DNA of 64,000 bases from Sporothrix humicola (Eukaryota > Ascomycota > Sordariomycetes > Ophiostomatales > Ophiostomataceae). The notes below the pieces were generated by a model, which was not told the origin of the DNA, searched no databases, and was given only the letters and a program-made list of their open reading frames with translations. The stretch spans positions 186,001-250,000 of the forward strand of contig WNYE01000030.1 of NCBI GenBank assembly GCA_021396245.1, read 5' to 3'. Shown one piece after another: positions 1-11,700 of this stretch. Every line of letters starts with the position of its first letter. Positions within the stretch are counted from its first letter, which is position 1. The position numbers and the translations under genes were made by a program.

Positions 1-1
1 C

Positions 2-1513
2 TTTGGCAAGAGCGAGGATCAAATTGAGCATAGCATGCAGGCATCTATGGCACAACTCAGTGGCCCTCTGCCGCCCCCAACAAAGGATGGCCTTGCAGTT
101 GTCCTCCGCCGTCAACTATTCAAGGATGGCCAAGACGATGCATCCGATATGGCAGCCCTAGACGAGTTTGCGCCCCATTGGTCGCTTTTACCGTTGCTCT
201 CTTTCGGGCCGGTCATTGCTGCCCAGTCTCGCCTCATCAACCGTGAATGCATGCGGCTTCTATTTGGTGCCCACGGCATCCGTGAGCACCTCCAGCTCCA
301 AAGGGAATTCCAGCTTTTGGGCAACGGCATGTTCTGCAGCCGGCTATCCCATGCACTTTTCGATCCGGATCAGGCCGGTGCCGAACGCAGCACGGGCATC
401 GAGCTATCCAGTGGCGGGCTCGGCCTCAGGTTGTCAAGTCGCAACGGCGAGAACTGGCCACCGGCTAGCTCAGAGCTGCGGCTGGCTCTGATGGGTGTCC
501 TTGCCGAGAGTTACTACCAGGGCAGGAAGAGTGAAAGTAAAGATGTTCCGGTCAGTGTGGGCGGGAAGCAGGAATTACCGGGCGGTATGAGTTTTGCCGT
601 GCGAGACCTATCCGTCGAGGAGATGGACCGATGCATGGACCCAGACTCGCTCGAGGCGCTTGACTTCCTCCGGCTATCGTACAAGCCTCCGTCGGCTCTT
701 CTGTCTGTCATTACGCCGGGCATTCTTGCCAAGTATGATCGCGTGTTCATGCTCCTCTTGCGCGTGTTGCGCATGTACTACGTGGTCAACCAGCTGTTCG
801 AGGACAACCTACACTCTCGCACGCGCAACAATCCTCCTGGTACTGGTCGTGACAAGGGCTACTACTGGCACGCAGAGAATACATGCACACGCTTCCGGAT
901 CGAGAGCCGACACTTTGTGGCCAATATCATGGCATACTTCCTTGATACGGGCGTTGATATACCATGGAAACGTTTCGAGGCTTGGCTCAACGGCGTGCAG
1001 CAGGGTCTGGAAGAGCAAGAGCATGGGAGAGCCAACGCAGCCAACGTCTCACAGGCAAACCAAGCGAGCCCCGAAAAACTGCGGGAGCGGCACGAGCAGA
1101 CTCTGGACGAGATTATGCTCGCGTTGCTTCTCCGAAAACGCCAGCAGCCGCTGTTGCTTCTGCTACAGGGCATCTTTGGCCTGATCCTCGAGTTTGCCAA
1201 GAGCTCTCGCGAGCTCTCCCATTTGCAAGGGGACAATGACTACAATCCAGACAATGAGTATAATGTGCAGCGCAAGGCACACCAGGACAAGGCCAAGAAG
1301 TTATACGCGTCGTTCCGCAAAAAGGTAGCGGCGTTCCTCGCCGTGTGTCGGGGCTTGAGCGAGAAGGAAGCAGACAGCGTGGCGCGCAAGGACTATCAAC
1401 AGCAGCAACAATACCAAGACGGGTCGCGGGCGGGCGAAGGTAGCTCGCTGTCGAAGTTACTGTTGATGCTGGACTACAACGGGTCATATTCATCGTCCCG
1501 GATGCGGTGGTGA
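2..1513 (+). CDS. gamma-tubulin complex component, GCP5/GCP6-like (3' part only)
   Basis: This is the C-terminal part of a Spc97/Spc98 (GCP) family protein, which nucleates microtubules at the spindle pole body. The frame is open from base 2, so the start lies left of the window and the first ATG (35) is internal. About 500 residues are visible. The N-terminal part carries the GCP pattern 'NRECMRLLF...LQLQREFQLLGNGMF'. A later part reads 'YKPPSALLSVITPGILAKYD' followed by 'LLLRVLRMYY', the usual 'P..L..VI....L..Y...F..LL' signature of the GCP C-terminal domain. The helical end (ESRHFVANIMAYFLD; then DEIMLALLLRKRQQPLLLLL) also fits. Low conservation against the GCP2/GCP3 pattern and the long Ser/Gln-rich tail suggest GCP6 (Alp16) or GCP5 rather than Spc97/Spc98, but this is inference. 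No intron is needed in the visible part. Stop TGA at 1511-1513. Confidence 0.85.
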   Translation, partial: FGKSEDQIEHSMQASMAQLSGPLPPPTKDGLAVVLRRQLFKDGQDDASDMAALDEFAPHWSLLPLLSFGPVIAAQSRLINRECMRLLFGAHGIREHLQLQREFQLLGNGMFCSRLSHALFDPDQAGAERSTGIELSSGGLGLRLSSRNGENWPPASSELRLALMGVLAESYYQGRKSESKDVPVSVGGKQELPGGMSFAVRDLSVEEMDRCMDPDSLEALDFLRLSYKPPSALLSVITPGILAKYDRVFMLLLRVLRMYYVVNQLFEDNLHSRTRNNPPGTGRDKGYYWHAENTCTRFRIESRHFVANIMAYFLDTGVDIPWKRFEAWLNGVQQGLEEQEHGRANAANVSQANQASPEKLRERHEQTLDEIMLALLLRKRQQPLLLLLQGIFGLILEFAKSSRELSHLQGDNDYNPDNEYNVQRKAHQDKAKKLYASFRKKVAAFLAVCRGLSEKEADSVARKDYQQQQQYQDGSRAGEGSSLSKLLLMLDYNGSYSSSRMRW

Positions 1514-1855
1514 ACGGGGCGGGAGGCGATCCGGAGGGCCGGATCAAACCTTTTATGTACATCTTCAGATTCCAAATGCTTTATACGAAGTGCCGCATGC
1601 TGCAGCATGCATTGCTATCACGATCCATACAAAATCGAGCGTCGTCTCTTTTTCTCCGCACGCAAGCACACAACAGATCTCCCCTTCCCCTCTCGCCCCA
1701 AGATCCAACTGCCATCCCATGGCTTGCTTGCGATCCACAGCGGCACACATAGGAGGGCACACAGAGAACGTCAGGACTCCACCAGGGGCCATCACCAACT
1801 CCCAAACTCCCAAGGATGGGGGCGAGGGCCCTCTTCTTTCTCCTCACGGTCCCCC

Positions 1856-1884
1856 TTTTTAGGCCTTTTTAGGCCTTTTAGGCC
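1856..1884. repeat. three tandem AGGCC units in T-runs
   Basis: The unit is a run of four or five T followed by AGGCC, repeated three times in about 30 bp. It could be a cluster of binding sites or simple slippage. It lies about 350 bp after the stop codon of the gamma-tubulin complex gene. Confidence 0.7.
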
Positions 1885-4449
1885 AGGTCCAGTGCCATGC
1901 TTGGGGCCTTAGCCATGCCATAGGCTCCCCTTTTACCCCAAATCTACGGCAATCTACGAATCTCTGACCAGTTGAGGGCCCAAGACAGCTATTGAGGAGG
2001 GAAGCTGTCAAGTCAAGGTCCCCTCTCCATCTCCACTTCCCGCGCGGCAGCTTTTCGAGAAGGGCAAGATGGAAAGAAAAGAAAGAAAAAAAGAGGAACC
2101 ATCCCGTCCACACGGCCAGGGGGCTCAGGAACGAGTGACGGCTGCAGAAAACAAGCATAACATTAACCACCAAGGGCAAAGGGTCTTCAGTGCCATAAGC
2201 CATAACGCGTTGGCCATCACCATATAGGGGATCAGAGTTCAGAACACATCAAGCATGTTTCCTACTCTCTTCTTTTCTTCAGAGAACAAAGACAATAAAA
2301 GATATATAAAAAAAACCGCAAGTGGCCACATGACAAGTTTACGAGTCCATCCAATCTCCCTCTCGGCTGCTCACTTCCGCGGTCTTTTGCAAGAGTCCGA
2401 GAAAAGCCAGGGGAAATCCCGTACGAGTACGAATCGCAAGGAAAGACAAGAAAAAAAAGGCACACAAACAGAAAGGAGAAAAAAATAATACACGAAAAAT
2501 TAAGCGGCCGCTACGCGCGCGCGATCTCGCAGACTCTCCGAACCCTTTCACCCTTCCTCCTGCACAATGCCAGTCCGTCAAATTTCTCGCAAGCTATCAG
2601 AGTTCTTCGACATGGTTTTAGCTCGTCTCGCTCGTGTCTATTTCCCTCCTATTTTGTGGCTATTCTCGGTGGCCAGGCGCTAAGGAAGACATAAAAGGGG
2701 ACGAACAAGAGTGCTAATTTCCTTGTCGTTCCCTTGGTGTTCCTTGTCTTCCTGCCAGCCTGCCGAGCCTGCCAGTCCAACAAGGAGCAACAAGGAACAA
2801 TCACAGGAATCCCCCCCTCCCTTGCACGCGGCGCCCCGGCGCCCCGGCACTGACTTGTCCGAACGGGGAAGGCGTGCTTCGACGCGTAACGACGTAACGA
2901 TCGCTGTTTCTTTTTATTCCTTTTTGCAGCCTTTTTTTCAACAGACGGTTTTCTCGCCTTGGTCCGTCGTCTTGAATGTCTTAGCGACTGTCCTTTTTTA
3001 GCAAGGCTTGCAGGTAAAAAGGAAATAAAAGAGTTTAGAGAGATGGTGGTCGACCGGAGTTGTAACTCTGTCATTTTGTTATTTCCCCTGTTGTTGTCTG
3101 AAAATATGACAGAATCAGGTCCAAGAATAATGACAGAGGCCTGACAAAATCGACAAAAATCGGCGAAATGGGCAAAGAACCCTTGCGAGCATGCGACGTC
3201 CATAGTATTCGCTTGTGAACGGGTAACAGGCACCGTGTTCGCCTCGGAGAGCGCCTATCTCATCTTCAGGTCCTCTCGTCCTCTCAGCAAGATGAAATCA
3301 TTTCAGATCAAAAACCAAACCAGCAAAGACGGACAAAGTTCACGGAAATACAGCGCGGCCGACTTTCCTTCCACCTCCCCTGGGGCCCTAGCCGAGCCTG
3401 GCCGGCGGTATCGGCGATGTCGCTACAGGGGAATAAAAGCATCCGAGCCAACAACGTATCATGCAGAAAATCAATAGAGTGGAAATGCAAGCCCTATATC
3501 ACTCCGTAAAGGTTGCAGCACAAACGTATTTCTCCAGCAGGTGTGTCCGAGTCAGCGTTGGCGAAAAGACGACCAACTGTCATGCAACAAAAGGCAAGGC
3601 TTACTCGTGCTCGTCGTCCATGACTGGCTCGACTGGCCGAGCTGGCTCATGGCTGCATCTGCAAGCATGAACGGGCGGACAAAGGAAAGAAGATCAACAA
3701 GCGATCAACGGTGCTAGAGACCTGTTCTTTCTTGTATTTTTTATTTCTGCTTTTTTCTTTCGCGTTTTTTTTTTCACCCTGGATCAGCACAGTCTGCCGG
3801 TGCTAGACAAGTATGTCCAGCTTTTGACGCGAATCTGCACAAACGGAACCTCCTACGGCATTATGAATTTGTGTTGGAAAATTGCAGCGTGAAATGCTCC
3901 GGACGCGGACATAACGAGGGCCATGCAGAGAAATTGCTCGTTTCGTTTTCTATTTCCCGTTTTAGTAATTTAACGGTCGGCATAAAAATTGGAATACGCC
4001 GAGGGGGACTCTTTACAAAGTAGAGAATTTGTCAAGAAATGATTTCTGCAACGACCAGAAAAAAAGAAAGAAGAACCAGAAGAGTCGTGGCAAGCACATA
4101 CGGCATAAATGGAAACAGAGAAAAACAAAGCAGCAAACTCGTCCGGTCTGGCCAATGTTGGGTACACACGTATGGACGAGTTCGTTGGGTTTTCATAAAC
4201 ATAAATATCTTACATGTGCTTTTTTCTGTCTCTCTTTCTTTCTCAACTTCCACTCTTGTCCTGCTACATATGCAAGAACAGCCGAGCCAAGCCAAGATGA
4301 GCGAACGTGTGAGAGAAAACCGGCGCTTTCTTCGGAGCAAATAGGACGACCAGTGGCGTGCACAGTTTTTATTTGATTTCTCAACAGCGCGCATCCTGAA
4401 TTACTTGTAACTTTACTGTGCAACAACACCAGTACAGAGTAATAATAAC

Positions 4450-4473
4450 AAAGAAAGAAAGAAAGAAAGAAAA
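4450..4473. repeat. AAAG microsatellite, six units
   Basis: Perfect tetranucleotide repeat (AAAG)6 in noncoding DNA. It shows no link to a gene. Confidence 0.9.
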
Positions 4474-5280
4474 TACTTTGGCTCGCCGATGGTCTTTGTG
4501 ACATCAAAGAAACGGTCAAACCCAACAGCTGTTCTGTCTGAACAAATGTTTGATATAATCATGAGAAATACTCCGAACAACTACAGTCAACCGTGATTCC
4601 CCGGCTTTTCACATAATTTTACACGCCCCCACGCCCGGCATTATTATTTTTTCGAGCTTGCCAACACATACATTGCGCTGCTCGTGCTTTGGTGTTGTGT
4701 TTTTGCATGTTTTTGCATTTTTGCATGCCCTCTTCTTTTATGTTCCGTCTTCTCGTGCATTGCATCCATCTTGCAGGTCTTCGTGCAGATATTTTGCATT
4801 TTCTTTTGCAGGGCTCGTCTCTGCAAAAATACTGCAAGCTGCAACGGCAATCGTGGGCCGGACGCCGGCATTGGCTGAAAGAGTCCGCTGTGGACAGTGT
4901 TGTCAGGGACCCAGACCCCAGGGCCTGGACATGCTAATGCTGCGTAGGGGCCTAATAGCCAGCACAAAGAGCGGCAGATTTAAGTAAAGTGGCTGCCCAA
5001 GTCTGAAGGGAAAAGAATGGGGGTCATGTTCATCCTTTGGCCGTTCCGTGGTTCTTTTCCCCAGCCTCTGATTCATTGGCAACAATGCCCAGCCCGGTCT
5101 CTTCTCAGCACACCGTCATCCAAGACAGGAAAGTCGCCGACAGGGAGAGATGGATTTTTTCTGGTTCTCAGTGACACAAAATGACCTGTCGTGACCTTGT
5201 CCTGAAGAATCGGATCTCTATTTCCGCTGTAGCGAGGTAAAATGCGTGCTGGCTTTTACTGGATACAGCAATGTCCCCTG

Positions 5281-5318
5281 GGCTTTAGGGGTCTACAGGG
5301 TATTAACCCCTAATAGCC
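5281..5318. repeat. 12-bp inverted repeat (hairpin)
   Basis: Left arm GGCTTTAGGGGT (5281-5292) pairs with right arm ACCCCTAATAGCC (5306-5318), with one bulged T and a 13-nt loop. The right arm shares CCTAATAGCC with a second site at 4951. It may be a remnant of a small inverted-repeat element, but no target-site duplication is clear. Confidence 0.6.
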
Positions 5319-5800
5319 AGTAATACTTAACATGCAAGGGAAAGAATTCAATAAGGAAAATGTGATGAATAAATGTGATAAATGAGCAAGAAAGAAAACA
5401 AACGATGCAGCAACCGGCTTCCCCTTCTGAGCCGTGCCGGGAAACCTGACTTTCAGCACCAACACGGGCTGAAGTGACAGTGGCTGCAGCAGCTGAACTG
5501 TCTCCTTTCTCGTCTCGTCTTTTTAGTCCTTTCGTCTTCAAACGCCACCCGGGGATGGTCAAAGAAAAGGGGGACATTAAGATGCCACATAATGTTCTCA
5601 CGAACAGCCAAAAGCCACTTCCTGATATTCCAAATGCCGTCTTGGTAGCGACAAGCAGTTCTGACATAATTACGGCGTATTTGCTAGATGCCCTGGACGG
5701 AGTATTTACAGGTGTTTTAGCGGTTGATAGGAGGCAGCGTATCATTTCCCTTTTTATTTAATTTTATCTGTCTTCTTCGTTGCTCATTTCTTTGATTTCG

Positions 5801-8800
5801 GCACCTCTCGGGTTTCCCGACTGTGCATCCTGTTCCCTTTTTTCCACTGCCACACTGCTTCACACCACCATCCCACCCAGCTGTTCCTTCAGTGACCTCT
5901 TTTCTTCGTACTTATATATCTAATGGGCAAGTATCTTTCTTGTATTGCCTAATTTTAATTTTCCAGGGCATATCATTAGTGTCTGAATTATTCACCTTCT
6001 GTAGCTGGTAACGGTCGCCCGTTATTCCAGAGCTCCCATTATAAGTACTATCCGTTATTTCCATTGCAGTCGCTGCGTAAAGCATGTTATTTGTGCGACG
6101 TAAGACGGTGTACAATAAAGATACTTGAAAAGACTCGATGCAATTCCGGATGGCGGAATGAGAAAACGGAACGATGGCAAGAAAAGTGACGTGACATCTT
6201 GTGTTTGTGGTTGTTAGGGTTGTGTTGGATGCGCAACGTCTGTGTGCATGCCTGTTGCACAGTCAGAAAATCAATGAAAATCAAAAGAAAGAAACGTCTC
6301 TGGCTGGCAAGTCACCGCCTTGTGCGGGCGAAAGCGAGACACGTCTGCATGTCTGCACATGGCTGAACATTCCTGCAACCGCTCTGCACGGCCCAGTGGT
6401 CGCTTTTTGCGTGTCTTTTGGGATGCCTTTGTCTCTGTCAGTCTTTCTAATTCATTCTCTTTTCACCCTGCCTGCCCGAGTTCCAGAGCTCTTCCCATGT
6501 ATCTTTTGCTCTCCTTTGCCTTTCTTTCCTTCAGTCCCTCTCGGACTAAACTCGGCTGTTCGTTTCCCTCCTCGATCCATTCTTCGCCCCCCCTCCCCTA
6601 CTCCTACAGTTTCCTCGCCTTCGTTTTGAATTTCCCTACACCGTATCGTCGTCAATTGTTGCCATCGTAACTCCATTGTCACCGCATCTCCTGCTTCGCC
6701 TCTTTTTCGCGGAGCTCTTTGCTTGTTCTCCAAAAAAATAATGGATCTGCCCACAAGCATCGTCCAAGCTTCCCCCTTCCCCTTTCCCGACCTGTTACCC
6801 AAAAAAGGACCCTTTCCAACTTGGGGAAACAGCTCATGTGGATATCGCACGTCCTTGCTGTCTTTGCAATAGCGTTACGGGAGGGCCAAAGAAGGGGTGC
6901 ACAGCGGTCAAGAGGATCCTCTTTTGCACACTCATGTCTCTTGTTTCCAATGTTCCGCTGTGAACCCACTCACGCCGCCCAGAGCCCTGGGAACCGTCGA
7001 GGTGCCTGTCCACTTTTTTTGCTCGCATACTGGTGAATCAGCATTTGCAAAAAGTACAAAGTAATACGACCTATTCCGTACTTGTGCTTGTACTTTCTTG
7101 ACGACATTCAATTCAGCATTGTCTCGATGTCGCGTGCAGGCAATCTGTAACACTCCCAGGCTACTGTGCCTGATTTCACAAGCACAAATTCAAACAGGCA
7201 GCAGTCCACCGCCTTCGGTCGTGCCTCAAACACCCTGTTCCTCTGGAGATTCAGAGAAAAGATACTTGTGCGTTACTCCGTATTTGCGGTTTATTCCGTG
7301 CACACTCTCCCATTATCCTCCCATGTCCACCCCCTGGTCGACACCTATTTCCAGCTGTCCCCTTGTAAGATACCCTGGATCCTTCCACACCCAATTTTGT
7401 CTGTGGGTGGTCTGTTGTCGTGGTGGGTGGTAGGTGCGTGGCTGGGCACAACCACTTTTTTCAGAGGAAATGGGCGTTTGTGCGGTGAACGTGCAAAACA
7501 AGAGGAATAATCTGGCTCCCCGTCAGACGTGTGTCGCGTCAGATATTCGTAAGATATACGCAGGCTGTAAAAACACAACGGAAAGAAGAGGCGAGAGGAA
7601 ACACACGTTGCAAATAAAGCCCAGACAACACCCGTTCACACAGATAGGGATTTATTGTCTTCATTTAATTCCTTTCCCGCGGCAAGCGCCGTTTAATTCA
7701 CGTCGTATTGCCATCATCTTCGAACGGAGATTTAACAAATATGGGAGAGTGATCGAGGGTGATGCGAAGTGAGAGAAGCAAAATTGGCAATGCATTTGAA
7801 TAATCAAATAAAAACATTGGAAATAAATAAATAAAAAGAAAACTTTATCTTGCACGAAAATAATATACGAAAAAAAAAAAATACTTTAAAAAAAAAACTC
7901 GTGATGACATTATTTCCCGAATCAATATTCATGCAAGTCACAACATTACCCAGCTTGGCAGACAGGAACAATCAACGTTCATTGCCTCTGGATGCATTGG
8001 ATGAATCTCCAAGTTTGAAGATATATTAAATCGGGGGCTTTTTGGAGCTGTCGTGCACGACTTCCCGATACTGTGGGATGGCGGGTCCTCTATTCTTTCT
8101 TTTCTTTCCTTCTTTCTCCCCTCGTCTTGTTTGTCCGAGAATAAGAGGGGCCACTTGAAATCCGTGCAGCCTCGATTTTCTATTTCGTATCCTTTTATGT
8201 CGTTGAAAGGGACATGACCCCCATCTTGCAACTCCGTTATGCGTAGCACGATATGCAAAAACTAGATACACTACGAAACTTAAACATGAGCACAAAATTT
8301 CTGCACGCAGTTGCACCTTGTGAATCTTCGGGTATCGAGGTGGGAGTGGAACCTCGTTCTCAACGTCTTTTCGCCTCTTGTGCAGCATCTGACGGAAAAA
8401 AAGACTCTCATCTTGCAGCATCTCATGGTCACAAGCACAAAATAGCGGTCAGAGTCAGGGCAGGGAAAAAGATGAGATGCTGTGCCGTGCTGCGATATTC
8501 CCGTTATGCAACACTGCGTACCCATACTCATGTGTCCCCAAAAGGAAGAATGCTACATATATCCAGCATCGTATCGACTTTTGTGCACAAGGGTCGGCTT
8601 CGTTCCTCCATTCGCATATCTTCCACGAGATTGCGCAGATGCGCCGTCACCTTTCGGCCCCCAACCGACAAGATTGGACTGACAGGGGCGCCTTTTCTCA
8701 CACCAAAAAGAGCTTCCCATAGTGGCTACGATGTATCCCACGCGCATCCCGCGTCGTGTCGTGTCGTCCAGGGGGGGCCACAGAACCACATAAGAGGGAG

Positions 8801-11700
8801 GGCCCGCTGGATGGCTTCAGGTACGGGGCAATTCTAGTGGGGTTGCCTACTTTTCTAGGGCATATCCAATCCATTACTTTCTTCCACTGGAGAGGGAGAC
8901 ACACACGCACACGCAGAGATAGGACAAGGGCCCGGCATCTCATGGCTCGTGGCGGACGAAAGAGGAGACGGCAGAAACAAAGCGAGGGGACAAGAAAAGA
9001 AAGAAAGGGAACACAAAGTATCCACTTTGGGAAGGCTGGCGGAAATCCAGACGACACCTCTTCTCAAAGTGAAGATATTGCCAATGATGGGCTTTATTTA
9101 CATCCTTATTCAAACTTATTTGTCCAGCATCCATAAAAACTACAGTTCGATAGCATGCGGCGAGTGGGATGCCTATCAACCCCTATTTGGCCAGCTGAGA
9201 GGCCTTTTCAGTCCTCGAATTACCAAAAGAACTGTTGGGGCTGACGTGGCACTCGTAACACCATTTCCAGTGCTTCTCCTCCCTCTTTATTATAAGAGCC
9301 TGGAAGATACAGAGTCTATGTAAATGCTGTATGCAATGTTAGCAAGTTACAATAATTTTCTCGCGCAGTTTTGTCTTGCAACCGCGGCCTCGGCGTCCTA
9401 TTTTTGACGGTCCGACATGGCCTTATTTCCCCCATCTCTGCCTCTCTAATCTTATGATGAAATACGCGGTAAGAAAGAAAAGCACCCCAAATTTCCCACG
9501 ACGGATCAATAATGTCTGTGCAAATTCGCCCAGGTCCGTGCTGGAGGCCAACAAGGAGGGCCAGGGGAAGTCAGGTGCACATGGTTGTGTGTGCTCAGGG
9601 GCGGCAAAACCGGACCGTATCGCTGGGAATGCGAATTTCGGCGCGTTTTGTTCAATTGGGGGCTGTCTGGCCGTCAATAATACGGCGCAACCTCCCCGAA
9701 TAGGGGAAGCCAGTCTTGCCAGATTCAGCAGACCAAAAGCAAGTCGGTGGCTGGGGATACACGAAGAGACTGCCACAAAGGGCAGGTTTCCGCGCTCGGC
9801 TACGCGGTTGAGCGGGTTACTTTCCTTCTTCCACACTGAATTTCTTTCTTTTTTCTCGAGTTGTGGCGTTTTTAAACAGTCCTTTCTCTTGCCTGGCTAT
9901 TATTTGCATGCAAAATAATCAGAAAAAAAGGAGTGAAAAAAACCCAGTAACACAAGTACCAGTATGTTGCATGCTTGATCTCACTCGTAACGCCACGTTA
10001 GGACAGTGCAGGATATGAAGAGTCTAGAAAACAAAAGAACACGATAATCAAAATTCAAAATCTAAAAATCAAACCAATGCTCCGTTTGGGAGGCAACAGC
10101 ACGAAGGATGGCGCTCCTTGGAGCCTGCAATAGCTCATCAGCTCTAGCAACTCGAAACCTTGCACTCACGTTTTCTCCTCTTTTCCAGGGGCACCGTCAC
10201 CACAAAATATTATGTGCTCCGTATTAAAGCGTGAGTGGGCTTTCCATGTGCCCTTCCATGGGCTTTCCGTCCCTTCCTTTCTCTTTGTCTCTGGCGCCTG
10301 TTCCCAGTATTACCCAGTATTACCCAGCATGCTCATGCTTCCCGTCGCGCTTTTTTTTTGGTGGCGTCCAGTCCCATTCTCCCCTCTCCTGCCGGGTGGC
10401 TCCTCAGAAAACCCACCCATCCACCCCTAAAAAATCGGAGCCACTTTGCTGCAAACTGCCTTCTAGAAGGCCGACAAAAACCTTCCTTTTGGTGGTCCAC
10501 AACACCATTTTTGTCCGTTCCCGGCCTGCTGTGGGCTCCGCTGAACAAGGTTCATGCTGTGCTACGGCGGTCCAAAAATATTACGGTGCACGTTTTTTTC
10601 TTACTGTCTTTGGTTTGTGTACGCCGTAAGGTACGTCTCAACCAATATCTAAACGGGGCAATAGGAAAGGAACACATCGTCATATGTCAATCTGTTGCCA
10701 CAATGGCGGTAAGGCGAAGAGAAAGCACAGCGTTTTTCTTTGAGTACTAGAGAATTGCCTGACTGCTTGTATTGGCGATGTGCTCTATCGTAAGTTACAG
10801 AGAACTACCAGATTGTTGTTTTACAGGTGCGTGGTCCTCGTAATATGGCCTCTTTGCTTTGTCAGTCGCGTCATAGAAAACTTGCAGAGACCGTTTTGGT
10901 TTTACTCCTGCTAATGTCTTTCCCTTCCAACCTTGAGTGCTCGCTTCAAGGGATCGCCGGAGGACTTGTCGTTTGTGATGGGGCAGATCGGCTGATCACA
11001 GACATAATCTGCACGACCCCAAAAGTATCTGACAAGTATCACTGTACTTACCCTACGCCGTGTGTTACTCGTATTGTTGCAGCCTTCTTTTCCGCTTTCT
11101 TTCCTCGCAAAAGCACGCGACGCAGATGCACCTTAACGGAGTATGCAGGGAGTTATGTGCTCAATAGGGGGTAGGGAATCGTTATTTCAGAGAGGGAGAC
11201 TGAGGCTGGAGACTCCAGGACCCATCCCCTGTCTCTTATATGTCTTCAGAGTCAGTGTGGGTTGATGTGGGATTATCGCCGGCTACGTATCCGAAATCTT
11301 GTGCTTTCTTTTTGCGGGTTTCTCATTGCTTTTTGTGGTCTTTATTTGTCCCATTTACCTTCATATGCTTTCTTTTGCCTAGGAAGCGGACAGATCTCGT
11401 TATATTGCTCGCCTCAATGAATATGCACTGGCAACAAGCGAGGCGAGAAACGAGCGAGGGCTCAGATATATGACAAAGAATCGGTCAAGTCTACTGATCT
11501 TTGTCACAAAGTACTCCGTACATTCAACTATTGTGACTGTAACCGGACGGAAATATTCCCGTCGTATGATAAAGTACTGTCATAACAGGCATGTGAAAAG
11601 CAGCTGGCAAATTGACAGAATCGTTTTGTGCACAGGAGAAGCACAAAAGTTCTTGGCTTTGTCATTTTACCTTTAAAATTTTCTTTTAACTTAATATACA
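5801..11700. other. gene-poor intergenic DNA, part 2
   Basis: No convincing gene. The plus strand is rich in pyrimidine runs and the region 7790-7900 is A-rich. Several copies of the TACTCCGTA-type motif lie here (7274, 10620, 11512 and one-mismatch forms). A short tandem repeat of about 10 bp (TACCCAGTAT) sits near 10311-10330. ORFs such as 8253-8837 look like chance frames: many Ser/Arg/His, no domain, no suitable splice partners. Confidence 0.6.

Larger units (their letters stand above)
1514..5800. other. gene-poor intergenic DNA, part 1
   Basis: No open frame here resembles a known protein. ORFs reach 194 codons but lie on pyrimidine-rich strands and have poor composition. Short structures seen: three AGGCC repeats near 1860, a CG-rich tract with a NotI-like site near 2503-2522, GC tandem blocks near 2830-2850, a 24-bp AAAG microsatellite at 4450-4473, and a strong hairpin at 5281-5318. 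The sequence CCTAATAGCCAG occurs twice (4951-4962 and 5309-5320). The 3' UTR of the gamma-tubulin complex gene presumably occupies the first few hundred bases. Confidence 0.6.

Noticed and set aside
2649..3233. 194-codon minus-strand frame in the large spacer
   Set aside because: Ser/Arg/Lys-rich chance frame, no leader, no domain.
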